13,108 bases of DNA from contig CAKUND010000047.1 of NCBI GenBank assembly GCA_934668295.1, positions 1 to 13,108 on the forward strand, written 5' to 3'. Positions 1 through 8,273 of this stretch are shown in pieces. The notes below the pieces were generated by a model. The model was not told the origin of the DNA and searched no databases. It saw only the letters and a list, made by a program, of their open reading frames with translations. This DNA is from an uncultured Oscillospiraceae bacterium (GTDB lineage Bacteria; Bacillota; Clostridia; Oscillospirales; Oscillospiraceae). A program made the translations under genes and the position numbers. Position 1 is the first letter of the stretch, and each line of letters begins with the position of its first letter.

Positions 1-79
1 AAAGAGAATGGCTACCGCCAACGGCCGCAAGGTCCTCGCCCGTCGCCGCGCCAAGGGCAGAGCAAAGCTCTCTGCGTGA
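1..79 (+). CDS. rpmH: 50S ribosomal protein L34, C-terminal part (5' end outside window)
   Basis: This is the last part of a gene that begins before the window. Reading from base 2 gives KRMATANGRKVLARRRAKGR followed by AKLSA and a TGA stop at 77-79. The Arg/Lys-rich tail with RMAT..GR.VL..RR.KGR is diagnostic of L34, the small basic protein of the large ribosomal subunit. Only the final 25 codons are visible. The gene order L34, RNase P protein, YidD, YidC, Jag is the classic arrangement near the replication origin, which supports the call. The RNase P gene starts about 100 bp downstream, and I see no terminator between them. Confidence 0.95.
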   Translation, partial: KRMATANGRKVLARRRAKGRAKLSA

Positions 80-181
80 TCTGACGCGCCTACACCGCAG
101 CACACATACATTCGGGGTGAATGGAAGCAGTTCTGTTCGCCCCATCTGTTTATCAGCACAGTCACATGAGGGTGGGCGTTT

Positions 182-529
182 ATGCAGTTTTCTTCCTCGT
201 TGAAGCTCAATCATATCTTCCGCCGCCTCTACCGCAAGGGAAACAGCGCGGCCAACGGCTATCTCGTGCTCTACTGCCGGAAAAACGGTTCGCAGGCGAA
301 CCGCGTCGGTCTGACCGTCAGCGCGAAGCTGGCCCATGCCGTGCAGCGCAACCGTCTGCGCCGGCAACTGCGCGAAATTTACCGGCTGCACGAGGCTTCG
401 TTCAACCGTGGATATGATCTTGTCGTCGTCGCACGCACACGCGCCATCGGCGCGGACTATGCGGCGCTGGAGCACGCCTATCTTTCACTTGCCGCAAGGC
501 TCGGCCTGCTGCCGGAGAACACGCCGTGA
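182..529 (+). CDS. rnpA: Ribonuclease P protein component
   Basis: The 115-residue protein is normal length for RnpA, the basic subunit that helps RNase P RNA bind precursor tRNA and remove the 5' leader. The family hallmark is the RNR helix, seen here as [16 protein letters not shown] at residues 53-68. The N-terminal [14 protein letters not shown] segment and the central strand [11 protein letters not shown] at about 40-50 also fit. The chosen ATG at 182 follows a purine-rich GAGGGTGGG at 168-176 with a 5-base spacer. A longer overlapping reading frame beginning at 121 lacks family similarity and is a shadow. The stop overlaps the start of the next gene by 4 bp, so translation of rnpA and yidD is probably coupled. 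Confidence 0.96.
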   Translation: MQFSSSLKLNHIFRRLYRKGNSAANGYLVLYCRKNGSQANRVGLTVSAKLAHAVQRNRLRRQLREIYRLHEASFNRGYDLVVVARTRAIGADYAALEHAYLSLAARLGLLPENTP

Positions 530-738
530 AGCGCGTTTTTCTGCTTCTCATCCGCCTGTATCAGAGGCATATCTCCCCGGGCCTTCCGCGCCGGTGCCGG
601 TTTTCACCGACCTGCTCGCAGTATGCGCTCGAGGCGATCACGAAATACGGGGCGGTAAAGGGCGGCTGGCTGGCGCTGAAGCGGCTGCTGCGGTGCAATC
701 CCTTTTATAAGGGAGACTATTTTGACCCGGTGCCGTAG
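526..738 (+). CDS. yidD: Membrane protein insertion efficiency factor YidD
   Basis: This 70-residue protein matches the YidD family, small proteins at the inner face of the membrane that assist YidC-dependent insertion. The conserved core [20 protein letters not shown] at 15-34 carries Cys24 and Cys30, and a third conserved Cys57 sits in LLRCNPF; the tail GDYFDPVP is also typical. An amphipathic or hydrophobic N-terminus ([10 protein letters not shown]) precedes the core. The start is GTG at 526, with GGAG at 514-517 eight bases upstream, and it overlaps the rnpA stop as GTGA. Its position between rnpA and yidC is the standard one. Confidence 0.95.
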   Translation: MKRVFLLLIRLYQRHISPGLPRRCRFSPTCSQYALEAITKYGAVKGGWLALKRLLRCNPFYKGDYFDPVP

Positions 739-797
739 GGCAGCGTGGTTTTTCCCGTTGTCCGAACGCGTACCCCCATCACATTTGGAGGAACACA

Positions 798-2189
798 ATG
801 AAGAAAAAAGTCCTGATCTGGGTCCTTGCTGCCGTGCTTGTGCTGTCCATGGCCGGCTGCGCCGCCGGCGCCGTCAGCACGACCGACAAATACGCGGACA
901 TGGAGCCCGCCGCTGCAGCCGAGGCTGCCGCAGCCGAGACGAAGGACACGACCGGTATCTCCGATATCATCCGCGTCCCGTTCGGCTATCTGCTCGACTG
1001 GCTGTATACCTTCACCAACAACTACGGTCTGTCTCTGATCCTGTTCTCGCTGATCGTCAAGCTGGTGCTGCTGCCGATGTCGGTCAAGAGCAAAAAGAGC
1101 ATGCTCAAGATGTCCCGTCTGTCGCCGCAGGTCAAGGCCCTCGAGGCCAAATACGGCGACGACAAGCAGAAATACCAGCTGGCCGTCCAGCAGATGTACA
1201 AGGAAGAAGGCGTGTCCATGGGCGGCGGCTGCCTGTGGTCGTTCATTCCGCTCCTCATCCTGCTGCCGCTTTATTACGTCATCCGTGAGCCCATCACGTA
1301 CATGATGCACAACTCCCGCTCCGTCTCCGAGGCCATCGTCGCCTTCCTGCAGGCCAGCGGCGAAAATCTCGGCAAAAACGCGTACTATGCCCAGCTGGCC
1401 GCCGCCGGTCATATCGGCGATTATGCAGACAAGCTCCGCGAAGTGCTCCAGAGCATTATGGGCTCGGATGTGAAGATCAATCTGCAGGCCATGAACTTCC
1501 AGTTCCTTGGCATTGATCTGGCCGGCATTCCCTCGTTCCGGTTCTGGGAGTGCGAAGGCTGGGGTGAGATCGGTCTGTTCCTGATCCCGGTCGTTTCCGC
1601 CGGCCTGCAGGCCGCGTCCATGTGGCTCAGCCAGAAGATGAATAACCAGGTCGCCACCAACGCCGACGGCGAGCAGGATGCGGACGCCGCCAAGACCGCC
1701 AACCAGACCAACGCGACCATGATGCTCATGATGCCGCTCATGTCCCTCTGGATCGGCTTCTCCATGCCCGCCGCGATCTCCATCTACTGGATCGCGCAGG
1801 CCGTGTTCGGCGCTGTGCAGGATTATTTTCTGACGAAGCACTACCGCAAGGTCTATGACGAGGAAGACGCCGTCAAGCAGGAGATCGCCGCCAAGCGCCG
1901 TGCCGAGGAGGCCGAAAAGGAGCGCCAGCGCGCCCTGCGCCGCGAGCAGAACCCCGACGGCATCACCGACAACGTCAGCAAAAAGAAGATCCGTCAGCAG
2001 GAAAAGGAAGCCGCTGAAAAGGCAGCAAGAGCATACGAGGCCAGAATGAACCCCGTGCAGGAGGCCGAGGAGGAAAAGCCGCTTTCCGGCGATCCGGAGC
2101 GTCCGTACGGCCGCGGCCGTGCTTACGATCCTTCCCACTACGGCAGAAAGCGCACTGCCGACTCTGACGCAGAACAGACAGAGGAGTAA
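798..2189 (+). CDS. yidC: Membrane protein insertase YidC/SpoIIIJ (Oxa1 family)
   Basis: This insertase folds proteins into the cytoplasmic membrane, alone or with SecYEG. Residues 5-20 form a hydrophobic signal ending in the lipobox LSMAGC, so Cys21 is the predicted lipidated residue, as in Gram-positive YidC. Core segments are TM1 at about 70-95, the K/Q-rich cytoplasmic hairpin at about 96-140, TM2 at about 146-163, TM3 at about 257-277 and TM4-5 at about 306-343. At 463 residues it is much longer than Bacillus SpoIIIJ (about 260). The extra length is an insertion at about 165-250 between TM2 and TM3 and a charged tail at about 350-463. The position matching the groove Arg of SpoIIIJ appears to be Lys88 (LIVKLVLLPM). 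GGAGG at 787-791 sets the start. The jag gene begins 2 bp after the stop. Confidence 0.95.
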   Translation: MKKKVLIWVLAAVLVLSMAGCAAGAVSTTDKYADMEPAAAAEAAAAETKDTTGISDIIRVPFGYLLDWLYTFTNNYGLSLILFSLIVKLVLLPMSVKSKKSMLKMSRLSPQVKALEAKYGDDKQKYQLAVQQMYKEEGVSMGGGCLWSFIPLLILLPLYYVIREPITYMMHNSRSVSEAIVAFLQASGENLGKNAYYAQLAAAGHIGDYADKLREVLQSIMGSDVKINLQAMNFQFLGIDLAGIPSFRFWECEGWGEIGLFLIPVVSAGLQAASMWLSQKMNNQVATNADGEQDADAAKTANQTNATMMLMMPLMSLWIGFSMPAAISIYWIAQAVFGAVQDYFLTKHYRKVYDEEDAVKQEIAAKRRAEEAEKERQRALRREQNPDGITDNVSKKKIRQQEKEAAEKAARAYEARMNPVQEAEEEKPLSGDPERPYGRGRAYDPSHYGRKRTADSDAEQTEE

Positions 2190-2191
2190 TT

Positions 2192-3193
2192 ATGGAAAAA
2201 TTTATCACCGCAACCGGCAAGACGATCGATCTGGCCATTGCAGCGGCTCTGGAGGAGCTGCATATGGACCGTGACAGCGTCTCTGTCGAGGTTCTGGAAA
2301 ATCCGAGATCCGGCTTCCTTGGCATCGGCGCACAGCCTGCGCGCGTCAAGGTCACCTACGAAGCGCCCGACGAGGCGCCCAAGCCCGCCCTGTCCTCCGC
2401 GTCGCGCAGCAAGCCGAAAAAGCCCGCTGAGTCCAAGCCCGCAGACGGCGCGAAGGTGATCGCCCCCGCAGCCCCGAAGGTCATCGCGCCTGCCGCACCC
2501 GAGGCACCCCGCCCACAGGATACGCGCGCAGCCGCGCCCAAGGCCCCGCAGCAGCCGCGTCAGGACCGCGCGCCGAAGCAGCGCGGCCCGAAGCCGGAGC
2601 GCCGCGACCAGAAGCCGCGCCAGCCGCAGCAGCCCGAAAAGCCCGCCGTCCCGGCAGAGCCGAAGGTCTATGCCCCCGCAGAGCCCGGCTCCACGGAAGA
2701 ACGCATCGAGACCTTTATCAAGGGCCTTCTCGAGCACATGGGCTCCGACGCCGTGCCGCATGCCGTCAAGACGGCAGACGAGACGTATCTGGTCGACCTT
2801 GTAGGCGAAAACCTCGGCATCCTTATCGGCCGCCGCGGCGAAACGCTCGACGCGATCCAGCACCTGACCAACTACGCCGTCAACCGCGGCCAGAACAAGC
2901 GCGTGCGCATCAATGTCGATGCCGAGAGCTACCGCCTCAAGCGCGAGCAGGCGCTGCAGCGTCTGGCGCAGAAGGTCGCAGGCAAGGTCACCCGCTATCG
3001 CCGCAACATCACGCTCGAGCCGATGAACGCCTATGAGCGCCATGTCATCCATGCCGCGCTGCAGGATCATCCCGACGTGACCACCTTCTCCACCGGCACC
3101 GAGCCCAACCGCCGCATTGTCGTGGCCTACAGCCGCTACAAATCCGCGGAGGCCGCCGTCAAGAAGGACTTCCCGGAGACAGAAGAAGAATAA
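2192..3193 (+). CDS. khpB: RNA-binding protein KhpB/Jag (SpoIIIJ-associated)
   Basis: The 333-residue protein has the three Jag/KhpB domains in order. The Jag-N domain covers about 1-57 (ending in ENPRSGFLGIGAQPARVKV). A type-II KH domain at about 167-245 contains the GxxG loop in LIGRRGETL (211-219). An R3H domain at about 250-315 has Arg283 and His287 in YERHVIHAAL. KhpB works with KhpA as an RNA chaperone linked to cell elongation and division in Firmicutes. Between the Jag-N and KH domains lies a linker of about 110 residues, rich in Pro, Ala, Lys and Arg, with tandem KVIAPAAP units and a later KVYAPAEP. GAGGAG at 2181-2186 straddles the end of yidC and sets the ATG. The gene is co-transcribed with yidC and ends at a strong terminator. 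Confidence 0.95.
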   Translation: MEKFITATGKTIDLAIAAALEELHMDRDSVSVEVLENPRSGFLGIGAQPARVKVTYEAPDEAPKPALSSASRSKPKKPAESKPADGAKVIAPAAPKVIAPAAPEAPRPQDTRAAAPKAPQQPRQDRAPKQRGPKPERRDQKPRQPQQPEKPAVPAEPKVYAPAEPGSTEERIETFIKGLLEHMGSDAVPHAVKTADETYLVDLVGENLGILIGRRGETLDAIQHLTNYAVNRGQNKRVRINVDAESYRLKREQALQRLAQKVAGKVTRYRRNITLEPMNAYERHVIHAALQDHPDVTTFSTGTEPNRRIVVAYSRYKSAEAAVKKDFPETEEE

Positions 3194-3208
3194 GCCCCAA
3201 ATCACAGC

Positions 3209-3246
3209 AGCCCCGCCGCAGGAAATGCGGCGGGGCTTATTTTCTC
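3209..3246 (+). terminator. Rho-independent terminator after khpB
   Basis: A perfect 12 bp stem pairs AGCCCCGCCGCA (3209-3220) with TGCGGCGGGGCT (3226-3237) around a GGAAA loop, followed by TATTTTCT. The T-rich side is on the plus strand, so it ends the rpmH-khpB transcript. The hairpin may also slow pyrG transcripts arriving from the other side, but there is no U-tract in that direction. Confidence 0.9.
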
Positions 3247-3252
3247 TGTACG

Positions 3253-4842
<1,590 letters not shown>

Positions 4843-4892
4843 CCTGTATGCCTCCAACTCCCAATTTCTGCGAAAAACAAAATACGGACGGT

Positions 4893-4921
4893 ATTGTACC
4901 GCCGCACGCGCAAAACGTCAA
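4893..4921 (-). promoter_or_regulatory. Predicted sigma-70 promoter of pyrG
   Basis: On the minus strand TTGACG (4916-4921) and TACAAT (4893-4898) are separated by exactly 17 bp. Transcription would begin near 4886, leaving a leader of about 44 bases before the pyrG ATG. That leader contains the RBS but no hairpin-plus-U-tract, and the predicted start is not a run of G. The CTP-sensitive reiterative attenuation known for Bacillus pyrG is therefore not apparent. Confidence 0.8.
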
Positions 4922-4951
4922 GAATGAAACTTTTACGAAGATAAAACACGG

Positions 4952-4967
4952 AAAAACGCGCGTTTTT
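4952..4967. repeat. 16 bp perfect palindrome upstream of pyrG promoter
   Basis: AAAAACGCGCGTTTTT is its own reverse complement. It lies about 30 bp upstream of the pyrG -35 box and about 40 bp from the plus-strand -35 at 5008. An outer CAC/GTG pair (4947-4949 and 4968-4970) extends the symmetry if two bases are looped out on one side. It could be a protein-binding site or a chance A/T-flanked CG palindrome; nothing in the sequence decides this. Confidence 0.4.
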
Positions 4968-5007
4968 GTGGAGCCAGCCGAAATTTTTGCAGCGCAGCAT
5001 TTTTTCC

Positions 5008-5036
5008 TTGCAGCGCGGGGATCGCTATGCTATACT
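5008..5036 (+). promoter_or_regulatory. Predicted plus-strand promoter with no gene downstream
   Basis: TTGCAG (5008-5013) and TATACT (5031-5036) are spaced by 17 bp. TGC directly before the -10 forms an extended -10 element. This is among the better promoter matches in the window. Transcription would begin near 5043 and meet the terminator-like hairpin at 5050-5086 at once. No open frame with an RBS follows on this strand until rlmA, about 1.9 kb away beyond the antisense transpeptidase gene. Confidence 0.6.
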
Positions 5037-5049
5037 AAGCCTGTACCCA

Positions 5050-5086
5050 CCGCCGGAGGCGTCCGCCTCCGGCGGGCTGTTTTTTG
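5050..5086 (+). terminator. Intrinsic terminator just after the orphan promoter
   Basis: An 11 bp perfect stem (CCGCCGGAGGC at 5050-5060 with GCCTCCGGCGG at 5065-5075, loop GTCC) is followed by GCTGTTTTTTG. The orientation is plus strand. It begins only about 7 bases after the predicted start site of the promoter at 5008-5036, so the transcript would be about 40-45 nt and mostly hairpin. Confidence 0.75.
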
Positions 5087-5131
5087 TGAGTGTCCGTGTG
5101 TCACGGACGCTCCATTCTGCAGCAACTATAA

Positions 5132-5166
5132 AGATCCCCTCCGCGGTGCTTTCGCGGAGGGGATCT
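5132..5166 (-). terminator. Terminator of the L,D-transpeptidase gene
   Basis: A perfect 14 bp stem pairs AGATCCCCTCCGCG (5132-5145) with CGCGGAGGGGATCT (5153-5166) around a 7-base loop. It starts 6 bp beyond the stop codon of the minus-strand gene. The minus-strand sequence after the stem is TTTATAGTTG, a short imperfect U-tract. The 329-base gap 4843-5171 otherwise holds only the pyrG promoter, the palindrome and the orphan promoter-terminator unit. Confidence 0.8.
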
Positions 5167-5171
5167 CAGAT

Positions 5172-6824
5172 TCAGGATACCGGCTTTGCGGTCGCTTCGG
5201 TGTTCGACGGGGTCTGCTCACCCGGCTCGGCTTCCTTCGGCAGCTCGAAGGGGACGATGTCGTCCGGCTGGAGCTCGATGCGGCTGCTGCCGGGCTCGAG
5301 CACGCGCGTGCCGGACGGAACCTCGATCTTGCTGGTCGTGCCGCGCACGGGATCCTTTGTCTCGCGCGGGTTGCCGTCGGCGGGCTCATACCACTGGTTG
5401 ACGCCGTGCATGAGAACGGGCGTCCCGTCCTCGGCCAGATTCCAGATCATGGCCATGGCCTCCTCCGGCGTGTTGACGCAGCCGTGGGAGCCGCCGTAGA
5501 CATAGAAGCTTGCGCCAAAGTTTTCCCGCCACGACGCGTCGTGCAGGCCGATGATGTCGCCGACCACGCTGATCCAGTATTTGACGAAGACCAGATAGTC
5601 GTCGCCCTTGAGCCAGACGTCGTGCTCCTTGCCGTGCGTCTCATACAGACCGGTCGGGGTCTGGTGGCCGTTGAGCGCGCCGGTCACGATGTTGGTGTTG
5701 ACGACCAGACGGCCGTCCTTGATAAAGGTCATCTGCTGGTTGTCAAAGTCGACCTCGATATAGCTGTCTCCCAGCGAGAAGGGCTCGCCGTCCTTGTCGT
5801 AGCAGGCAGCCTCGACAGATACCGTGCCGGACTGCATCGTCAGCAGCTGCGCGCGGATCTGCTCCGTCACGCTCTGCGCGTCGATCAGATAGTCGCAGGT
5901 GACAAAGCTGATCTCCGTCAGCCCCTTGACCCACGAATCAAACAGGAACGGCGTGTCCTTTTTGCTGTAGCTTTCAGCCCACCTGGAAACCTTCTCGCCC
6001 AGGACCTTCTCGTCGACCGTGACGGTCCCATCGGGCTCCAGATCGACGATAGAGGCCAGGTCGTGGCTCGTGAGCGTTTCCTCGCCGTGCGGCAGATACT
6101 GTGCGGAGGCCTCGTTGAACGCGATCTTGACCTCAAGCTCCGCCAGTGCTGTGCGGAACAGGCTGTCCGGCGTGTCGCGCAGCGTTTCGGTCGTGATCTC
6201 GGGCTGCTTGTAGCAGTCGACCGATGTGAGCTCAAACGACGCGTCCTGCGGCCCGTCCGCCGTGACGCCGAGCGTGGCGGCCGCCGCGCGCAGGCCGTCC
6301 AGAACCGCTGCCTCGTTCAGCTCCGTGCCGGGCACCTCGGCGTGGACGGTATAGACGCCGTCCTCCAGCGTGGTATAGGCGCTCTCCGGCGCGGTGCGCT
6401 TCATGCGCAGGAGTTCTTCCAGAACGGACGCTGCGTCAAATTTATCCATGCTGACCGTGCAGGCATAGGGCTCGGAACGGTCTCCCTTTGCCCAGTCCAG
6501 CTTCTCGCGGGTGCCAAGCGCGGCAAACTGCTCGTCCGGCATACGGTCCGTCTCGGAAAACTGCGCCGCGACCTTATTCATCAGATCGTCGCGCAGGCCG
6601 AGCGCCTGCAGATCATATTCGCCGACCGGCGAACCATCCTCCGTCACCGTAAGCGTGACCTGGTCGACGGCGGCGGTCATAGCCTCATACTGCGCATAGA
6701 CGGCGCGGTGCGCCAGCTCCGCTTGTGCGGCATTGGACGAGAGCCAATACCAAACGCCCGCGGCAGCCGCCGCAAGCACAACAATAACGATCAGGATCAC
6801 CCAAAGGGCGCGATGCTTTTTCAT
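5172..6824 (-). CDS. Membrane-anchored L,D-transpeptidase (YkuD domain)
   Basis: The protein is predicted to form 3-3 crosslinks in, or attach proteins to, peptidoglycan outside the cell. It has 550 residues. Residues 7-28 form an N-terminal membrane anchor with no lipobox or cleavage site that I can see. A long extracytoplasmic region at about 40-345 resembles the putative peptidoglycan-binding modules (PG_binding_4 type) of Gram-positive L,D-transpeptidases. A YkuD catalytic domain at about 355-475 has His428 (GLHDASW) and SHGCVN at 446-451 with the nucleophile Cys449. An acidic, Pro-rich tail (480-550) follows. GGAGG at 6831-6835 lies 6 bases before the ATG. The gene is monocistronic, with its own promoter and terminator, and divergent from rlmA. 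The catalytic assignment is firm; the exact substrate is unknown. Confidence 0.92.
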   Translation of the reverse strand: MKKHRALWVILIVIVVLAAAAAGVWYWLSSNAAQAELAHRAVYAQYEAMTAAVDQVTLTVTEDGSPVGEYDLQALGLRDDLMNKVAAQFSETDRMPDEQFAALGTREKLDWAKGDRSEPYACTVSMDKFDAASVLEELLRMKRTAPESAYTTLEDGVYTVHAEVPGTELNEAAVLDGLRAAAATLGVTADGPQDASFELTSVDCYKQPEITTETLRDTPDSLFRTALAELEVKIAFNEASAQYLPHGEETLTSHDLASIVDLEPDGTVTVDEKVLGEKVSRWAESYSKKDTPFLFDSWVKGLTEISFVTCDYLIDAQSVTEQIRAQLLTMQSGTVSVEAACYDKDGEPFSLGDSYIEVDFDNQQMTFIKDGRLVVNTNIVTGALNGHQTPTGLYETHGKEHDVWLKGDDYLVFVKYWISVVGDIIGLHDASWRENFGASFYVYGGSHGCVNTPEEAMAMIWNLAEDGTPVLMHGVNQWYEPADGNPRETKDPVRGTTSKIEVPSGTRVLEPGSSRIELQPDDIVPFELPKEAEPGEQTPSNTEATAKPVS

Positions 6825-6877
6825 GCTTTTCCTCCGCTCCGGCGCGGGATCTGGTTCCGCGCTTCTCTCTTTCGAAA

Positions 6878-6905
6878 ATTATAGCAGATTCAGCCGTAAA
6901 TTCAA
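6878..6905 (-). promoter_or_regulatory. Predicted promoter of the L,D-transpeptidase gene
   Basis: Reading the minus strand, TTGAAT (6900-6905) and a consensus TATAAT (6878-6883) are 16 bp apart. The start would fall near 6871, giving a leader of about 47 bases before the ATG at 6824. It lies back-to-back with the rlmA promoter, the two -35 boxes being about 30 bp apart. Confidence 0.7.
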
Positions 6906-6935
6906 CACGTTTCGTGCTGCGTTCCAAATTTTTCT

Positions 6936-6964
6936 TTGCGCCGCGCGCACGGACGCGCTATAAT
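6936..6964 (+). promoter_or_regulatory. Predicted promoter of rlmA
   Basis: TTGCGC (6936-6941) and a consensus TATAAT (6959-6964) are spaced by 17 bp. The start falls near 6971, about 24 bases before the rlmA ATG at 6995. This promoter lies inside the first codons of the longer open frame that begins at 6914, which argues that the upstream extension is not translated. Confidence 0.8.
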
Positions 6965-6994
6965 GAACAAAACAAACTGACCGGAGGATCTGTC

Positions 6995-7813
6995 ATGCTC
7001 GATCTGCTCTGTCCCGTCTGCGGCGGGAGGCTTACGCGGGAGGAAACCGTCTGGCGCTGCGAAAACCGCCACAGCTTTGATGTCGCGCGCAGCGGCTATG
7101 TCAATCTCCTGCCGCCCTCGGCAGCCGGAAAGCGCCACGGCGACGACAAGCGCATGGTCGCGGCGCGCACGGCGTTTTTATCGCGCGGCTATTACGATCA
7201 TCTGATCGGGGCCGTGGCAGAGACCTGCGCGCAGCTTGCCGGGCCGGACGCCTGTGTGCTCGACGCGGGCTGCGGCGAGGGGACGTACACGCGCGCGATC
7301 TATGCCGCGCTTGCGGCGAAGGGCGGCCGGCCGCAGCTGCTCGGCGCGGACATTTCCGCCGAAGCCGTCAAACGGGCGGCGCGGCGGGTGCCGGAGGGAA
7401 TCTTCTGCGCGGCGAGCACCGCGCATCTTCCGCTGGCGGCGGAGAGTCTTGACCTGATCGTCAATATTTTTTCGCCGTTCATGACGGACGAATTCCGGCG
7501 GGTGCTGAAGCCGGGCGGCTTTCTGCTGCGGGTCGTTCCGATGGAACGGCACCTGTTTGAGCTGAAGGCTGCCGTCTATGACCGGCCGTATGAAAATCCG
7601 CCCGCCGAGCTTTCTGCCGAGGGCTTCCGTCTGCTGCGGACACAGGCGATCCGAAGGGGCATCACGCTTTCGGCAAACGAGGATGTGCAGGCGCTGTTTC
7701 TCATGACGCCCTATTATTACAAGACCGGCGCGGAGGACCAGAAAAAGCTTTCCGCCGTGCGCTCGCTCAGCGTCACGACGGAATTCCTGCTTGCCATATA
7801 TCAGAGGCTGTGA
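6995..7813 (+). CDS. rlmA: 23S rRNA (guanine-N1)-methyltransferase, RlmA family
   Basis: This SAM-dependent enzyme methylates N1 of a guanine in 23S rRNA hairpin 35. That is G745 in E. coli RlmA(I) and G748 in the Gram-positive RlmA(II)/TlrB type; the sequence alone does not tell me which. The 272-residue protein has the N-terminal zinc site Cys6, Cys9, Cys22, His26 (CPVC..., CENRH) followed by SGYVNLLP. The SAM motif I is VLDAGCGEGTYT at 88-99, and LKPGGFLLRVVP at 171-182 marks the late methyltransferase strands. The ATG at 6995 was chosen because MLDLLCPVCGG matches the family start, GGAGG (6983-6987) precedes it, and the promoter lies in the 27-codon upstream extension. The stop is only 8 bp from that of the convergent gene. 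Confidence 0.92.
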   Translation: MLDLLCPVCGGRLTREETVWRCENRHSFDVARSGYVNLLPPSAAGKRHGDDKRMVAARTAFLSRGYYDHLIGAVAETCAQLAGPDACVLDAGCGEGTYTRAIYAALAAKGGRPQLLGADISAEAVKRAARRVPEGIFCAASTAHLPLAAESLDLIVNIFSPFMTDEFRRVLKPGGFLLRVVPMERHLFELKAAVYDRPYENPPAELSAEGFRLLRTQAIRRGITLSANEDVQALFLMTPYYYKTGAEDQKKLSAVRSLSVTTEFLLAIYQRL

Positions 7814-7821
7814 CCTCCTGT

Positions 7822-8187
7822 TTATCCTCGCTCAAAGCTTAGAAATCTGGTGCCCTGGAAGGTGAGGCTTCCCCGGTCGCCCTCGACGAGATAGCCGTAG
7901 TCGCGGTCGGGGATGCCGAGCTCCATCCGGTCGCCGCTTTCGACCTGAAACGTTGCGTAGTACCAGGTGGACGAGCGGCTCGCGTGCATATTCGCGTCGT
8001 GGTGGTGCGTCACCTCCATCCGCTTGGATACGACCGTGGCCTGCACGGTCAGGCGCGGGGACTTATTATTCTTGTGCCACTGGCCGACATTGCGCACAAG
8101 CGTCGCAATGATCACGCCCAGAATCAGCACAAACATCACCGTGAACAGCACGGGAAACACCGAATCAAAAAAACCGAAGCCGAACAT
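7822..8187 (-). CDS. DUF2500-like single-pass membrane protein
   Basis: A 121-residue protein of unknown function. A hydrophobic segment at about 8-31 (PVLFTVMFVLILGVIIATLV) anchors it. The remainder is a soluble beta-rich domain: LTVQATVVSKRMEV at 46-59, a His-rich HHHDANMH at 61-68, then STWYYATFQVESGDRMELGIPDRDYG and a closing GSLTFQGTRFLSFERG. This pattern (N-terminal helix, VVSKR strand, TWYYATFQ, GDRGSLTFQGTRFLSF) fits the DUF2500 family. AGAGAGGA at about 8194-8201 is the likely RBS. It is a single gene, convergent with rlmA with 8 bp between the stops and no separate terminator visible. I cannot assign a role from sequence. Confidence 0.82.
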   Translation of the reverse strand: MFGFGFFDSVFPVLFTVMFVLILGVIIATLVRNVGQWHKNNKSPRLTVQATVVSKRMEVTHHHDANMHASRSSTWYYATFQVESGDRMELGIPDRDYGYLVEGDRGSLTFQGTRFLSFERG

Positions 8188-8219
8188 AGGGGAATCCTCT
8201 CTTTCTGTCTTTTGCCTAT

Positions 8220-8248
8220 ATAGTATCAGACGCAGAAACGGCGCGCAA
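8220..8248 (-). promoter_or_regulatory. Predicted promoter of the DUF2500-like gene
   Basis: On the minus strand TTGCGC (8243-8248) and TACTAT (8220-8225) are 17 bp apart. The predicted start near 8213 leaves a leader of about 25 bases before the ATG at 8187. Confidence 0.6.
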
Positions 8249-8273
8249 GTTCCCGTTTAAAAAAGAGAAAAAC

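Noticed and set aside
80..181. rpmH-rnpA gap checked for a promoter, terminator or small gene
   Set aside because: No convincing -35/-10 pair, hairpin with T-run or RBS-led frame other than the RBS of rnpA itself.
717..2138. Minus-strand open frame of 473 codons opposite yidC
   Set aside because: Antisense shadow with no motif or RBS; the yidC reading has signal peptide, TM segments and conserved context.
4848..6884. Very long plus-strand open frame of about 678 codons opposite the L,D-transpeptidase gene
   Set aside because: It is antisense to a gene with clear catalytic motifs, runs across promoters and terminators, and has Arg/Ala/Leu/Val-biased composition typical of GC-rich shadow frames. 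No RBS or family motif is seen.
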